Assembly (NCBI GenBank): GCA_019747795.1
Contig: JAIEQK010000007.1
Span: 1 to 44,857 of the forward strand
From: Gammaproteobacteria bacterium
Lineage (GTDB): Bacteria; Pseudomonadota; Gammaproteobacteria; Ga0077536
DNA length: 44,857 bases
Reading direction: 5' to 3'
A program made the position numbers and the translations under genes. The notes under the pieces are model-generated. The model was given only the letters and a program-made list of their open reading frames with translations. It was not told the origin of the DNA and did no database searches. Every line of letters begins with the position of its first letter. The stretch's first letter is position 1. This document shows, piece by piece, positions 6,166 through 14,518 of the stretch.

Positions 6166-8003
6166 CAGTCGTGCATCACGTCGTAGATCCGCTGGGCCAG
6201 CTCGCGGTTGATGCCGGGGATGCGGATGAGGTCGTCCACGCCTGCGCGGGCAATGCCCTGCAGACCGCCAAAATGGTGCATGAGCCGCTGGCGCCGCTTG
6301 GCGCCGATGCCGGCGATCTGTTCGAGCGGTGAGCCCTTGCGCGCATTGCCGCGGGCGCGGCGATGGGCGGTGATGGCGAAGCGATGGGCCTCGTCGCGCA
6401 CGTGCTGCAGCAGGTGGAGCGCCGGCGAGTCCGCCTCCAGGCGACGCTCCTCGGTGCCGTCGTGCAGCAGCAGGGTCTCGAGACCCGGCTTGCGCGTGGT
6501 GCCCTTGGCGATGCCGACCACCTGCACGCCTTCGATCTGCAGCTCGGCGAGCACTTCCACCGCCTGCGCCACCTGGCCCTTGCCGCCGTCGATCAGCACG
6601 ATGTCGGGCAGCGCGCTGTCTTCGCGCTTCAGACGACTATAGCGCCGCTGCAGGGCCTCGTGCATGGCGGCGTAGTCGTCGCCGGCGACCGCCTCCTTGA
6701 TATTGAACTTGCGGTAGTCGGACTTGCGCGGCCCGCTCTCGCCGAACACCACGCAGGAGGCGACCGTTGCTTCGCCGCGCAGGTGACTGATGTCGAAGCA
6801 CTCGATGCGCTCGATGGGCTCCTCGCGGCCGAGCGCCTCGGCCAGCGCGGCGAAGCGGTGATGCTGGTCGGCCTCGGCCGACAGTCGCTGATCGAGCGCA
6901 AGCTGGGCATTGTCCTGCGCCATGCGCAGCCACTTGGCACGCTCACCGCGCACCGCGTCGCGCACGCCGATGCGCCGACCGTGCGCCTGGCTGAAGGCCT
7001 GGGCCAGCCAGTCGGCATCGGCCAGGGTCTCGCTGACGATGATGTCGCGGGGCACGTCGCGGTCGCGATGCACGGCCAGGTAGAACTGCGAGAGGAAGGC
7101 CTCCAGCACTTCGCCGGTGGTGCTGTCCTGGGTGTGGGCCGGGAAGTAGGCCTTGTTGCCGAGCACCCGGCCGTGGCGCACGAACACCACCTGCACGCAG
7201 CCCATGCCGCCGCGCACGGCGGCCGCCACCACGTCGAAGTCGCCCTCCTCGCCTTCGACGTTCTGCTCGAGCTGCACGCGCTTCAGCGCCGTGATCTGAT
7301 CGCGCAGGCGCGCGGCGCGTTCGAAGTCGAGCTTCTCCGATGCGCTCTCCATCTGCGCAACGAGCTGGCCGACGATCTCCTCGCCGCGCCCGTCGAGGAA
7401 CATGAGCGCGTGCTCGACGTCGGCCTGGTAGGCGGCGGGTTCGATGAGCCCGACGCAGGGCGCGGTGCAGCGGTTGATCTGGTGCTGCAGGCAGGGCCGG
7501 CTGCGGTTCTTGAAGAAACTGTCCTCGCACTGGCGGATGAGGAACAGCTTCTGCAGCAGGTTCAAGGTCTCGCGCACCGCCCCGGCGTTGGGGAACGGGC
7601 CGAAGTAGCGGCCCTTGCCGGTGCGCGCGCCGCGGTGGAAGCGCAGGCGCGGATAGGCGTGTTCGAGCTCGGCGTAGATGTAGGGATAGCTCTTGTCGTC
7701 GCGCAGCACCACGTTGTAGCGCGGCTTCAGCTCCTTGATGAGCGTGCTCTCGAGGATCAGCGCCTCGGTCTCGTTGGCGGTGACCGTCACTTCCACGCGC
7801 TCGACATGCGCGACCATGGCCGAGACCTTGATCGCCTGGCCCGCCTGGCGGTTGAAGTAGCTCGAAACGCGCTTGCGCAGGCTGCGCGCCTTGCCGACGT
7901 AGATCACCTGCTCGCGCGCGTCGTGCATGCGGTACACGCCGGGATCGTTCGGCAGGTCGCGGCAGAAGGCGCGCAGCCGCTCCATGCGCTCCTCGTCGCT
8001 CAT
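6165..8003 (-). CDS. uvrC: Excinuclease ABC subunit C
   Basis: UvrC makes the dual incisions around lesions bound by UvrB in nucleotide-excision repair. The 612-residue protein shows an N-terminal GIY-YIG domain (GVYRMHDA...VIYVGKARSLRKR), Cys residues around CEDSFF...RPCLQHQINRCTAPCVG, a UVR (UvrB-binding) segment near residues 200-240, the RNase H-like C-nuclease domain (ECFDISH, VLIDGGKGQ) and a C-terminal helix-hairpin-helix (IAGIGAKRRQRL...IPGI). Length is normal. It overlaps both the uracil-DNA glycosylase gene upstream and pgsA downstream by 4 bp or less, so it sits in one operon with them. Confidence 0.97.
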   Translation of the reverse strand: MSDEERMERLRAFCRDLPNDPGVYRMHDAREQVIYVGKARSLRKRVSSYFNRQAGQAIKVSAMVAHVERVEVTVTANETEALILESTLIKELKPRYNVVLRDDKSYPYIYAELEHAYPRLRFHRGARTGKGRYFGPFPNAGAVRETLNLLQKLFLIRQCEDSFFKNRSRPCLQHQINRCTAPCVGLIEPAAYQADVEHALMFLDGRGEEIVGQLVAQMESASEKLDFERAARLRDQITALKRVQLEQNVEGEEGDFDVVAAAVRGGMGCVQVVFVRHGRVLGNKAYFPAHTQDSTTGEVLEAFLSQFYLAVHRDRDVPRDIIVSETLADADWLAQAFSQAHGRRIGVRDAVRGERAKWLRMAQDNAQLALDQRLSAEADQHHRFAALAEALGREEPIERIECFDISHLRGEATVASCVVFGESGPRKSDYRKFNIKEAVAGDDYAAMHEALQRRYSRLKREDSALPDIVLIDGGKGQVAQAVEVLAELQIEGVQVVGIAKGTTRKPGLETLLLHDGTEERRLEADSPALHLLQHVRDEAHRFAITAHRRARGNARKGSPLEQIAGIGAKRRQRLMHHFGGLQGIARAGVDDLIRIPGINRELAQRIYDVMHD

Positions 8004-8668
8004 CGCCCCGCGCCCAAGAGCTCGGCCGCCGTGGCGAACACCGCTTCGAACATCCCGGTCGTGAGACGCCGGGTCTGGGTGTTGTAACGACTGCAGTGGT
8101 AGGAATCGAGCAGAGTGAGTTCGCGCATCGGCAGCGCGTGGCGCGCGCCGTGGGCGAAGCGCCAGTCACGCTCGCGGAGCCCGAGCGCGCGGAGCGTCGC
8201 CGCGTGGGCCACCTGCCCGAGCGCCACCACCACGCCACCGGCGGGCACGCGGGCCAGGTCGGCGGCCAGGTAGTCGTTGCAGGTGCGGACTTCGGCCGGC
8301 GTCGGCTTGTTGGCCGGTGGCAGGCACTTCACCGCGTTGTTGATCCGGCAGTCGACGAGTTCCAGGCCGTCGGCCGCGTGCAGCGATACCGGGCGCGTGG
8401 CGAAGCCGAAACGATGCAGGGTCGCGTACAGCAGGATGCCGGCGTGGTCGCCGGTGAAGGGCCGGCCGCTGGCATTGGCGCCGTGCATGCCGGGCGCCAG
8501 CCCGACCACCAGCAGGCGCGCGCGGGCGTCGCCGAAGGGCGGCACCGGGCGCGCGTGGTAGTCGGGATGGGCGGCGCGCACCTCGCGCAGGAAGTCCGCC
8601 AGCCGCGCGCAGCGCACGCAGGTCTCATCGAAAAGCTTCACCGCGACCGCCCCGTTCATCGTCGCCAT
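8000..8668 (-). CDS. Family 5 uracil-DNA glycosylase (UdgB type)
   Basis: The 222-residue protein carries the UdgB-type motifs. GLAPGMHGANASGRPFTGD is the uracil-binding motif in the form lacking the usual catalytic Asp/Asn of family 1. NAVKCLPPANKP and LDSYHCSRYNTQTRRLT follow. Four Cys that could hold a 4Fe-4S cluster are visible (CVRC near residue 17, KC and TC near 113-130). It removes uracil and some other deaminated bases from DNA. The 4-bp overlap with uvrC puts two repair enzymes in one transcript, which differs from the E. coli layout. Confidence 0.9.
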   Translation of the reverse strand: MATMNGAVAVKLFDETCVRCARLADFLREVRAAHPDYHARPVPPFGDARARLLVVGLAPGMHGANASGRPFTGDHAGILLYATLHRFGFATRPVSLHAADGLELVDCRINNAVKCLPPANKPTPAEVRTCNDYLAADLARVPAGGVVVALGQVAHAATLRALGLRERDWRFAHGARHALPMRELTLLDSYHCSRYNTQTRRLTTGMFEAVFATAAELLGAGR

Positions 8669-8711
8669 GATACGGGGGTCGGGGTCGCGCTTCGACCCCG
8701 CGCTCGCGGGC

Positions 8712-9365
8712 TCAGCTCTCGCGCAGGGCGTCCAGGTCGGCCAGGCCCTGGTCGCGGGCGATGACCGCCAGCTGCACGTCGTTGCGCGCGCCGAGCTTCT
8801 CCAGCAGTTGGCGGCGATGGTGGGCGACGGTCTTGGCCGACAGGTGCAGGCGCTCGGCTATCTCGTCGTGGGAGAAGCCCACGGCGATCTTCTGCAGGAC
8901 CTGGATCTCGCGCCGCGACAGCGCCTCCACGCCGTGGCGCTGCAGGCGCAGCGAATCACTGGCGGCGATGTGCTGGGCGACGTCGGCGCTGATGTAGCAC
9001 TCGCCGCCGACCACCGTGTGGATCGCCCGCACCAGCTCCTCGGTGTCGGCGTTCTTGCTCACGTAGCCCGCGCCGCCGCAGCGCAGGAACTGCTTGGGAT
9101 AGGGCCCGCTGACATACATGGAGAGTCCGAGGATGCGCGCCTCGGGGTCCAACGCCAGCAGCCGCCGGGTGGCCTCGAGCCCGCCGATGCCGGGCATGTT
9201 GAGGTCCATCAGGATGACGTCGAAGCGCCGCTCGCGGGCGATGTCCCGCGCTTCCTCGCCGCTGCCCGCCTCCGCCGTCACGTTGAAATCGGCCACCGCG
9301 TTCAGGCGCGCGCTGATGCACTTGCGCACCAGGCGCTGGTCGTCGACCAGCAGGATCTCGATCAT
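8712..9365 (-). CDS. uvrY: UvrY/GacA-type response regulator
   Basis: A 217-residue NarL/FixJ-type regulator. The start at 9365 has GGAGG a few bases upstream; a longer in-frame start would only add shadow sequence. The receiver domain has DD at 8-9, the phosphoacceptor D54 (ILMDLNMPG) and K104-like Lys in YVSKNA. A C-terminal LuxR-type helix-turn-helix follows (LSRREIQVLQKIA...SAKTVAHHRRQL). By synteny with uvrC it is the BarA/GacS partner that activates small regulatory RNAs controlling CsrA/RsmA. The sensor kinase is not in the window. Its ATG overlaps the NUDIX stop (ATGA). Confidence 0.93.
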   Translation of the reverse strand: MIEILLVDDQRLVRKCISARLNAVADFNVTAEAGSGEEARDIARERRFDVILMDLNMPGIGGLEATRRLLALDPEARILGLSMYVSGPYPKQFLRCGGAGYVSKNADTEELVRAIHTVVGGECYISADVAQHIAASDSLRLQRHGVEALSRREIQVLQKIAVGFSHDEIAERLHLSAKTVAHHRRQLLEKLGARNDVQLAVIARDQGLADLDALRES

Positions 9366-9901
9366 GCGCCGACCTCCGTGCCGCGCAGCGCGGCGAAGAT
9401 CAGCTTGAAGGTGCCGGTGAAGCGCGCCGGTTCGCGCGCCAGCCAGTGTTCGAGGTCGGCCGGCAACCACCAGCCACCCTCGATGATCTCGCGCGGGTCG
9501 GGTCGCGGCTCGGCGGCGGTCACGCCGCGGTAGACGCGCACGAACTCGAGCCCGGTCTCGACGCGCGCCGGCAGCTCACATAGCGTTTCTAGCGTTACAT
9601 CGGTGAGACCGAGTTCTTCTTCGAGCTCGCGCCGCGCGGCGGCTTCGTAGTCTTCACCGGCATCGACGTGGCCGGCCGCGGAGGTGTCCCACAGCCCGGG
9701 ATCGACATCCTTGGTCTCCGCGCGACGCTGGAGATAGATGCGTCCGGTGCGATCCTCCACCAGCATGTGCACGGCGCGATGGCGCAGTCCGCGACGATGC
9801 ACTTCGGCGCGCGGCAGCGTGTCCACCACGCGATTGTCCGCGTCCACCACGTCGATCATCTCTACCGGTGGCGCGCCCCCGGTGGCCTTGTCGGCACCCA
9901 T
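9362..9901 (-). CDS. NUDIX hydrolase, YfcD/IDI-like
   Basis: The 179-residue protein contains a full Nudix box near residues 77-99 (GHVDAGEDYEAAARRELEEELG fits GX5EX7REUXEEXGU when read as GHVDAGE...REL-EEELG). HRRGLRHRAVHML upstream resembles the isopentenyl-diphosphate isomerase-like subgroup. NUDIX enzymes cleave nucleoside-diphosphate-linked compounds; the substrate here cannot be told from sequence. It is the first gene of the minus-strand set running into the response regulator, which starts inside its stop codon. Confidence 0.85.
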   Translation of the reverse strand: MGADKATGGAPPVEMIDVVDADNRVVDTLPRAEVHRRGLRHRAVHMLVEDRTGRIYLQRRAETKDVDPGLWDTSAAGHVDAGEDYEAAARRELEEELGLTDVTLETLCELPARVETGLEFVRVYRGVTAAEPRPDPREIIEGGWWLPADLEHWLAREPARFTGTFKLIFAALRGTEVGA

Positions 9902-10024
9902 AGCCTGCAGCTCCCGTCACACCGCGCGCCCCGCGCCACGGCATCGTCAAAAATTGTAAACAGGAGCAGGACAGAGGTTCTGCGACGAACTGCCACTCGC
10001 ACGCGGTCGCGCTTGAAGCGTGTC

Positions 10025-11287
10025 TCAGTTTGCGCGCGACTCGACCTCGTCGGCACTCGCGACCTGGTTGCGACCGCGCGACTTGGCGAGATACAGCGCC
10101 TGGTCCGCCGCGCGCACCAGCGCGTCGCCGGCGTCGAGATGGGTCGGGATGCTGGTCGCGACGCCAAAGCTCGCGGTGACGTTCGGCTTCAGCTTCGAAC
10201 CTAAGTGCTCCACTTCGAGCGCATCGAACGCCGCGCGCGCGAGATCGGCAAGCCTGAGCGCGGCGGCATGCTCGGTATGGGGCAAGAGCACCGCGAATTC
10301 CTCGCCGCCGACGCGCGCCGGCAGGTCGCCGCCACGGCGGCAGTAGGACACCAGCGTGCGCGCGAACAGCTTCAGGCACTCGTCGCCGCGCTGGTGACCG
10401 TAGGTGTCGTTGTACTGCTTGAAGAAATCGATGTCGCACAGGACCAGCGACAGCGGCGCGCGCTCGCGGAAGGCGCGCGACACCTCTTGTTTCAAGCGAT
10501 TGTCGAAGTAGCGCCGGTTGGCGATGTCGGTCAGCGCGTCGATGCCGGACAGGCGCTCGGCGCGATCCCGCGACGCGCGCAGCGAGCGCTCCACTTCCAT
10601 GCGCCGCTCGAGCTCGGCGGCGGTCTTCTCGGCCTGCTGCGAGAGCTGCTGGGCGAGCAGCGCGTTCTCCACGCGCAGACGGATCTGCCGTTCCAGCACG
10701 CCCCGCGCCTGGACCATCACCACCCCCTGGTGCACGTAGAGCAGCGCCAGCGCGGCGGCCAGCGCGTAGTGCGCCGGGTCGCGCGTCAGGGTCAGCACCG
10801 CGAGATTGGCGAGCGCGAGCGGCAGCGCCTGGGCGGTGACCGCCGCGAGGCTGACGCTGTAGGCGCTGAACGCGGCCAGCGCCATGCCGGCGCCGAGCAG
10901 CACCACGGTCACCAGCAGAGTGTCGTCGATGCCGGGCAGCACCGCAGCCGGTGCCACGCCCCACAGGAGACCGGTGGCGAACAAGAGCACGTGCAGCAAC
11001 CAGGTCGGCCCGCGCCGCAGCGCCACACCCGCGTCCGCGGGGCGCGCCACCCAGTGACGCAGGCCGAGCACCGCGGCCAGCGTCAGCCACCAGGTCAGCA
11101 GCCGCGGCACCGGCGCGTACTGCGCGTAGAACAGCGCGAACAGGGCGCCGATCAGGAGGGTGGGCAGAGTCGCGCCACGCACGCTGCCGAGCAGCAGCAG
11201 CCACTGTTCGCGGCGCACTCCCGCGCGCGCCTCGTGCAGCGAGTCGTTCGCGTCGACGGGCGCGGGTGATGACGAGGGCGCGTTCAT
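10025..11287 (-). CDS. Membrane-bound diguanylate cyclase (GGDEF)
   Basis: It synthesises cyclic di-GMP from two GTP. The ATG at 11287 is preferred over an in-frame start 19 codons upstream. About six hydrophobic segments fill residues ~30-190 (an unnamed membrane sensor region). A coiled-coil linker (QLSQQAEKTAAELERRMEVERSL) follows, then the GGDEF domain with GIDALTDIANRRYF, CDIDFFKQYND and the active-site loop VGGEEF. An RxxD (RGGD) five residues before it is the canonical inhibitory c-di-GMP site, so feedback inhibition is likely. The protein ends with ADQALYLAKSRGRN. No phosphodiesterase is adjacent. Confidence 0.92.
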   Translation of the reverse strand: MNAPSSSPAPVDANDSLHEARAGVRREQWLLLLGSVRGATLPTLLIGALFALFYAQYAPVPRLLTWWLTLAAVLGLRHWVARPADAGVALRRGPTWLLHVLLFATGLLWGVAPAAVLPGIDDTLLVTVVLLGAGMALAAFSAYSVSLAAVTAQALPLALANLAVLTLTRDPAHYALAAALALLYVHQGVVMVQARGVLERQIRLRVENALLAQQLSQQAEKTAAELERRMEVERSLRASRDRAERLSGIDALTDIANRRYFDNRLKQEVSRAFRERAPLSLVLCDIDFFKQYNDTYGHQRGDECLKLFARTLVSYCRRGGDLPARVGGEEFAVLLPHTEHAAALRLADLARAAFDALEVEHLGSKLKPNVTASFGVATSIPTHLDAGDALVRAADQALYLAKSRGRNQVASADEVESRAN

Positions 11288-11377
11288 GGAGGCTTGCAGC
11301 CTACCCGGATCCGGGCTGGGCGGGCCGCGCCCCGACGTGAACAAATGCCACGCCGGAACGCGCTTCGCGGCGTGCGC

Positions 11378-11770
11378 TCAGCCGGGCAGGCGCGCCGTGC
11401 ACTTGATCTCGACCGTGAGCCCGGGCATCGCCAGTGACGACACGCCGATGCCGGTCCAGGTCGGCAGACGGTTGGTGAAGTAGCGATTCTTCACTTCCAT
11501 GAAGAGCTGCAGGTCGCGCATGTCGGTGTGATAGGTCACCATCTCGACCACGTCGTCGAAGGTGGCGCCGGCCGCCTTCAGCACCTTGCCGACGTTCTCG
11601 AAGGCCTGGGTGAACTGCGCCTCGCTGCCCTGGATGACTTCCAGGTTCTCGTTCCGCCCCACCTGCCCGGCGATGTAGAGCGTGTCGTCGATGAGCACTC
11701 CAGGCGCGTAGCGAAAGCGCTGGAAGATGATCTCCATGCCGGGGGGAATGATGTCGCGACGTTCGCGCAT
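11378..11770 (-). CDS. RidA/YjgF/UK114 family protein
   Basis: The start at 11770 gives a 130-residue product, the family's usual size. Family features visible are LIDDTLYIAGQVGRN, the central AFENVGKVLKAAGATFDDVVEM, and a C-terminal MPGLTVEIKCTARLP where the Arg/Lys near the end sits in the enamine/imine-binding cleft. RidA proteins hydrolyse reactive enamines or imines, and several members have other small-molecule roles. It lies 26 bp downstream of the DUF169 gene on the same strand and may be co-transcribed. Confidence 0.88.
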   Translation of the reverse strand: MRERRDIIPPGMEIIFQRFRYAPGVLIDDTLYIAGQVGRNENLEVIQGSEAQFTQAFENVGKVLKAAGATFDDVVEMVTYHTDMRDLQLFMEVKNRYFTNRLPTWTGIGVSSLAMPGLTVEIKCTARLPG

Positions 11771-11796
11771 GTTCGAGGTCCTCGCTGTGGTGGTGC

Positions 11797-12597
11797 TCAG
11801 GATTTGCCGTAGCTGGTTGCGATGCTGTCCAGCGGCGACTTCTGGATGCCGTGGCTGGGAATGGGATAGCGCAGGCCCGCGCGGTCGAGCGCGGCAAGGC
11901 CGGCGACGATGCCGGGCAGGAAGCTCGGCGGCAGCGCGATCAGCAGTTCGTCGTCCTGCACGCCGCCGAACTTGCGCTCGGCATAGCAGGGTATCGAGAC
12001 CGAGGGCTCGCCGGTGGACAACGCCCGTCCCCAGGAGTCGGCGCAGGCGCTCTCGCCCACCACGGTGAAGGCGCACTTCCTGTAGCCGGTGTACTGCAGA
12101 CCGTTGATGAGCGTGATCATCTGCCCGGGCGTGGCGTAGATGAGGCAGATGTCCGGGTTGTCGATGCGTCGACTGGTGAGCGGCGAGACGGCGATGGCCT
12201 GGTAGTCGCCGTGGGACGCGCAGGTCATGGCGGCCTGGTGCGCGGCGCTGTCTTCGAGGGTGCCGTACCACACGCCCTTCATGCGTTCGCCCGAGAGGAA
12301 CTCCTCGTCCCGCGGCGCGAGCCCGACCACGGCACCGCATTGCTGGCCCATGAGGTTGTCCATGGTGATGCCGAGCGTCCAGCCGATCCAGCGCGCCTGC
12401 CCCACCACCTGGTCCATGGCGAGCTTCTCCGCGGGGTTGGGCCGCCGGATGCGCGGCACCGCTTCCATGTCCGCGACGGTGCGGAAGCGTTTCAGTCCGA
12501 CCGCCATGGTCTTTAGCTTGAGAAAGCGGTTCAGCGCGTTGGTCAGCGCTTCGAAGTCGTAGTCCGCTGTGTCGTTCCAGCAGTTCGGTGCGGCCAT
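11797..12597 (-). CDS. DUF169 family protein (COG2043 type)
   Basis: The chosen start at 12597 (MAAPNCWND) gives 266 residues. The longer in-frame ATG at 12642 overlaps the opposite promoter. Sequence such as KTMAVGLKRF near the start, GWTLGITMDN, a Gly/Cys-rich CASHGDY and the NGLQYTGY-like segment fit DUF169, an uncharacterised family whose Cys-rich members occur near C1 or cofactor genes. Cys residues are scattered (about 9) and could bind metal. Divergent from the crotonase gene (105-bp shared promoter region) and followed by RidA. Confidence 0.75.
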   Translation of the reverse strand: MAAPNCWNDTADYDFEALTNALNRFLKLKTMAVGLKRFRTVADMEAVPRIRRPNPAEKLAMDQVVGQARWIGWTLGITMDNLMGQQCGAVVGLAPRDEEFLSGERMKGVWYGTLEDSAAHQAAMTCASHGDYQAIAVSPLTSRRIDNPDICLIYATPGQMITLINGLQYTGYRKCAFTVVGESACADSWGRALSTGEPSVSIPCYAERKFGGVQDDELLIALPPSFLPGIVAGLAALDRAGLRYPIPSHGIQKSPLDSIATSYGKS

Positions 12598-12701
12598 GGT
12601 CGTACTCCCCGGCGTGGCCCCGGCCGCGCCGTTTCCAGGCAATGGCCAAAGGCGTTATCGTGCGTCGACCGATTGTAACCACGCCTCAGGGGGAGTCCGC
12701 C

Positions 12702-13505
12702 ATGGGCACTGTCGATTGCAAGATCACCGACGGCATCGCCACCGTCACCTTCACCAACCCGCCGAAGGGCTTCTTCACCAGCGACATGGTGGCCCAGACC
12801 AGCAAGATTCTCGACGAACTCGAGAACAGCGAAGAGGTGCGGGTGATCGTCTTCACCGGCGGCCTGCCCGACGTCTTCATCCGCCACTTCTCGGTCGAGG
12901 AGATCATCGAGATGACCGCCGCGCTGAAGGCACGGCGCGCCAAGGGCCTGGCCGATCCGCGCTTCGCGCGCACCCCGCTGCGCATGCTGTGGGAGAACCT
13001 GGACAACTGCCGCAAGCCGACCATCGCCGCGATCAACGGCTTCTGCGGCGGCGGCGGCTGCGAACTCGCGCTCGCCTGCGACATCCGCCTGGCGGGCCCC
13101 GGCGACTACACCATCGGCCAGATGGAGATCCTGGTCGGCATCCTGCCGGGCGCCGGCGGCACCACGCGCCTCGCGCGGCTGGTCGGTCCCGGCAAGGCCC
13201 TGGAATGGGTGCTGCGCGGGCGCACCTTCACGCCCAAGGAAGCGGCGGCCGAAGGCCTGGTGCATCACTACATCGACGGCGACGTGCTCGCCGCGGCGCA
13301 CGCCATGGCGCGCGAATTCCTCGACAAGCCACCGGCCGCGCTCACCGCGATCAAGCAGGTGATCCGTTCGAGCTGGGGCAAGACCACGGCCGACGGCGTG
13401 GACGAAGAAGGCGATCTGTTCGCCAACGTCATCGGCGGCTCGGATCGCGCGCTCGAGATGATGAAGGAGTACGTCGCGAACGGGCACAAGCTGCAGAAGT
13501 TCTGA
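12702..13505 (+). CDS. Enoyl-CoA hydratase/isomerase family (crotonase)
   Basis: The ATG at 12702 follows CAGGGGGAG, so it is preferred to an upstream in-frame ATG. The 267-residue protein has the crotonase fold marks: GGLPDVFIRHFSVEE (acyl-CoA oxyanion region), INGFCGGGGCELALACD, and GQMEILVGILPGAGGT. The Glu of GGCELAL and the Glu of MEILVG occupy the places of the two catalytic Glu of enoyl-CoA hydratase, so hydratase activity is plausible. Substrate unknown. Divergent from DUF169, convergent with the YchJ-like gene. Confidence 0.87.
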   Translation: MGTVDCKITDGIATVTFTNPPKGFFTSDMVAQTSKILDELENSEEVRVIVFTGGLPDVFIRHFSVEEIIEMTAALKARRAKGLADPRFARTPLRMLWENLDNCRKPTIAAINGFCGGGGCELALACDIRLAGPGDYTIGQMEILVGILPGAGGTTRLARLVGPGKALEWVLRGRTFTPKEAAAEGLVHHYIDGDVLAAAHAMAREFLDKPPAALTAIKQVIRSSWGKTTADGVDEEGDLFANVIGGSDRALEMMKEYVANGHKLQKF

Positions 13506-13515
13506 GGCGCTGCAA

Positions 13516-13575
13516 TCCGACGTTCTTCATACGCATGGGCGCTGGTATCGAACGTCGGACTGAAGTCCGACCTAC
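13516..13575 (-). repeat. REP-like palindromic element
   Basis: On the minus strand GTAG (13572-13575) is followed by GTCGGAC-TTCA-GTCCGAC (13554-13571). The neighbouring TCCGACGTTC (13516-13525) and GAACGTCGGA (13550-13559) form a second inverted pair. A GTAG tetranucleotide 5' of a short palindrome is the hallmark of repetitive extragenic palindromes handled by REP-associated transposases. It lies between convergent genes, and the GTAG supplies the TAG stop of the YchJ-like gene. It may also act as a transcription terminator. Confidence 0.5.
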
Positions 13576-13946
13576 AGCATCTCTCCATCGACGTAATACC
13601 AGCGCCCGTCCTCGCGCACGAAGCGGCTCACTTCGTGCAGCCGATGGCCGCGGCCCGCGACACGGTAGCGCGCGACGAATTCCACCGTCGCGCGCTCGCC
13701 GTCCGGCGAATGCTTCTTCACCGTCAATCCCAGCCACTTTGGCGGCGGTCCCTCGCGGTCGAGGTGCGCGGGGCGCGTGCTCGCATGCCAGGTGGCGAGC
13801 AGGTAGTCGTGTCGGTCCTGCACGAACGCGCTGTAGCGCGAGCGCATGAGCGCCTCGGCGCTCGCGGCGGGCGCGCCCGCATGCAGCGGGCCGCAGCAGG
13901 CGGTGTAGGCGCCGCCGCCGCAGGGACAAGCCTCGTCCGTCTTCAC
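13572..13946 (-). CDS. YchJ-like UPF0225 protein with SEC-C motif
   Basis: A GTG start at 13946, overlapping the previous gene's TGA (GTGA), gives 124 residues. The N-terminal zinc-binding SEC-C motif is CPCGGGAYTACCG (residues ~8-20), followed by the YchJ core (MRSRYSAFV...YLLATWH...VEFVARYR...HEVSRFVREDGRWYYVDG), an NTF2-like fold. Typical YchJ proteins are ~150 residues with a second C-terminal SEC-C, absent here. Function unknown. Stop codon lies in the REP-like element. Confidence 0.85.
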   Translation of the reverse strand: MKTDEACPCGGGAYTACCGPLHAGAPAASAEALMRSRYSAFVQDRHDYLLATWHASTRPAHLDREGPPPKWLGLTVKKHSPDGERATVEFVARYRVAGRGHRLHEVSRFVREDGRWYYVDGEML

Positions 13947-14518
13947 GGCCGCTGCCTGTAGATGCGATCGAACCGCCGTTCGAGGCGCAGGTTGGTGCCG
14001 CGGATCTGGTCCACCACGCTCTTCGCCCAGTCGAAATACTCCTGCCGACGCTCCAGCGACCAGCCGTCCGGCGGGTGGGCAATCATGTCGCGCAGGTTGG
14101 CAATCTTGTCCGCCAGCTTGACCAGCTTGGCGCCGTGGGTGGAGCGCGCGGCGCGCGACACCTGCAGGCGCTTGCGCGCGCGCTTGTGCAACCACTTGGT
14201 GTCGGTCACTTCCATCACCATGTCGGCGACCCGCGCGCCGAAGCGCCCGCGCAGTTCCTCGTAGCTGGTCTCGGTGTCTTCCACCGTGTCGTGCAGCAGC
14301 GCGGCGGCGATGACGCGCGCGTCGTCCACGCCGCCCTCGTTCAGCAGGATGTTGGCGAGCGTGATCGGGTGGTTGATGTAGGGCGAGGCATCCGCGTCCT
14401 TGCGCCGCTGGTTACGATGCTTGTGCGCGGCGAAGTCCGCCGCGCCCAGCACCAGCGCGAGATCCTTCGCCGGCAGGCCGGCGAGCGCCCCGGCGCCGCG
14501 CGAACCGCCCGCGCTCAC
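13943..14518 (-). CDS. Stand-alone HD-domain (p)ppGpp hydrolase-like protein
   Basis: The GTG at 14518 overlaps the hydrolase stop (GTGA) and gives 191 residues, close to MESH1-type small alarmone hydrolases. The SpoT-like HD pattern is visible: AAHKHRNQRRKDADASPYINHP, AALLHDTVEDTETSYEEL, and later AKLVKLADKIANLRD. These are the metal-binding H...HD...D residues. No synthetase, TGS or ACT domain is attached, so it should hydrolyse (p)ppGpp or a related nucleotide rather than make it. Coupled by overlap to the upstream alpha/beta hydrolase and the downstream YchJ-like gene. Confidence 0.85.
   Translation of the reverse strand: MSAGGSRGAGALAGLPAKDLALVLGAADFAAHKHRNQRRKDADASPYINHPITLANILLNEGGVDDARVIAAALLHDTVEDTETSYEELRGRFGARVADMVMEVTDTKWLHKRARKRLQVSRAARSTHGAKLVKLADKIANLRDMIAHPPDGWSLERRQEYFDWAKSVVDQIRGTNLRLERRFDRIYRQRP

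Noticed and set aside
6363-8087. Long plus-strand open frame opposite uvrC
   Set aside because: It is the antisense shadow of uvrC; no family match, Ala/Gly/His-rich composition.
9654-11204. Long minus-strand open frame of 516 codons
   Set aside because: It overlaps the diguanylate cyclase and NUDIX genes in another frame and has Arg/Ala-rich shadow composition.
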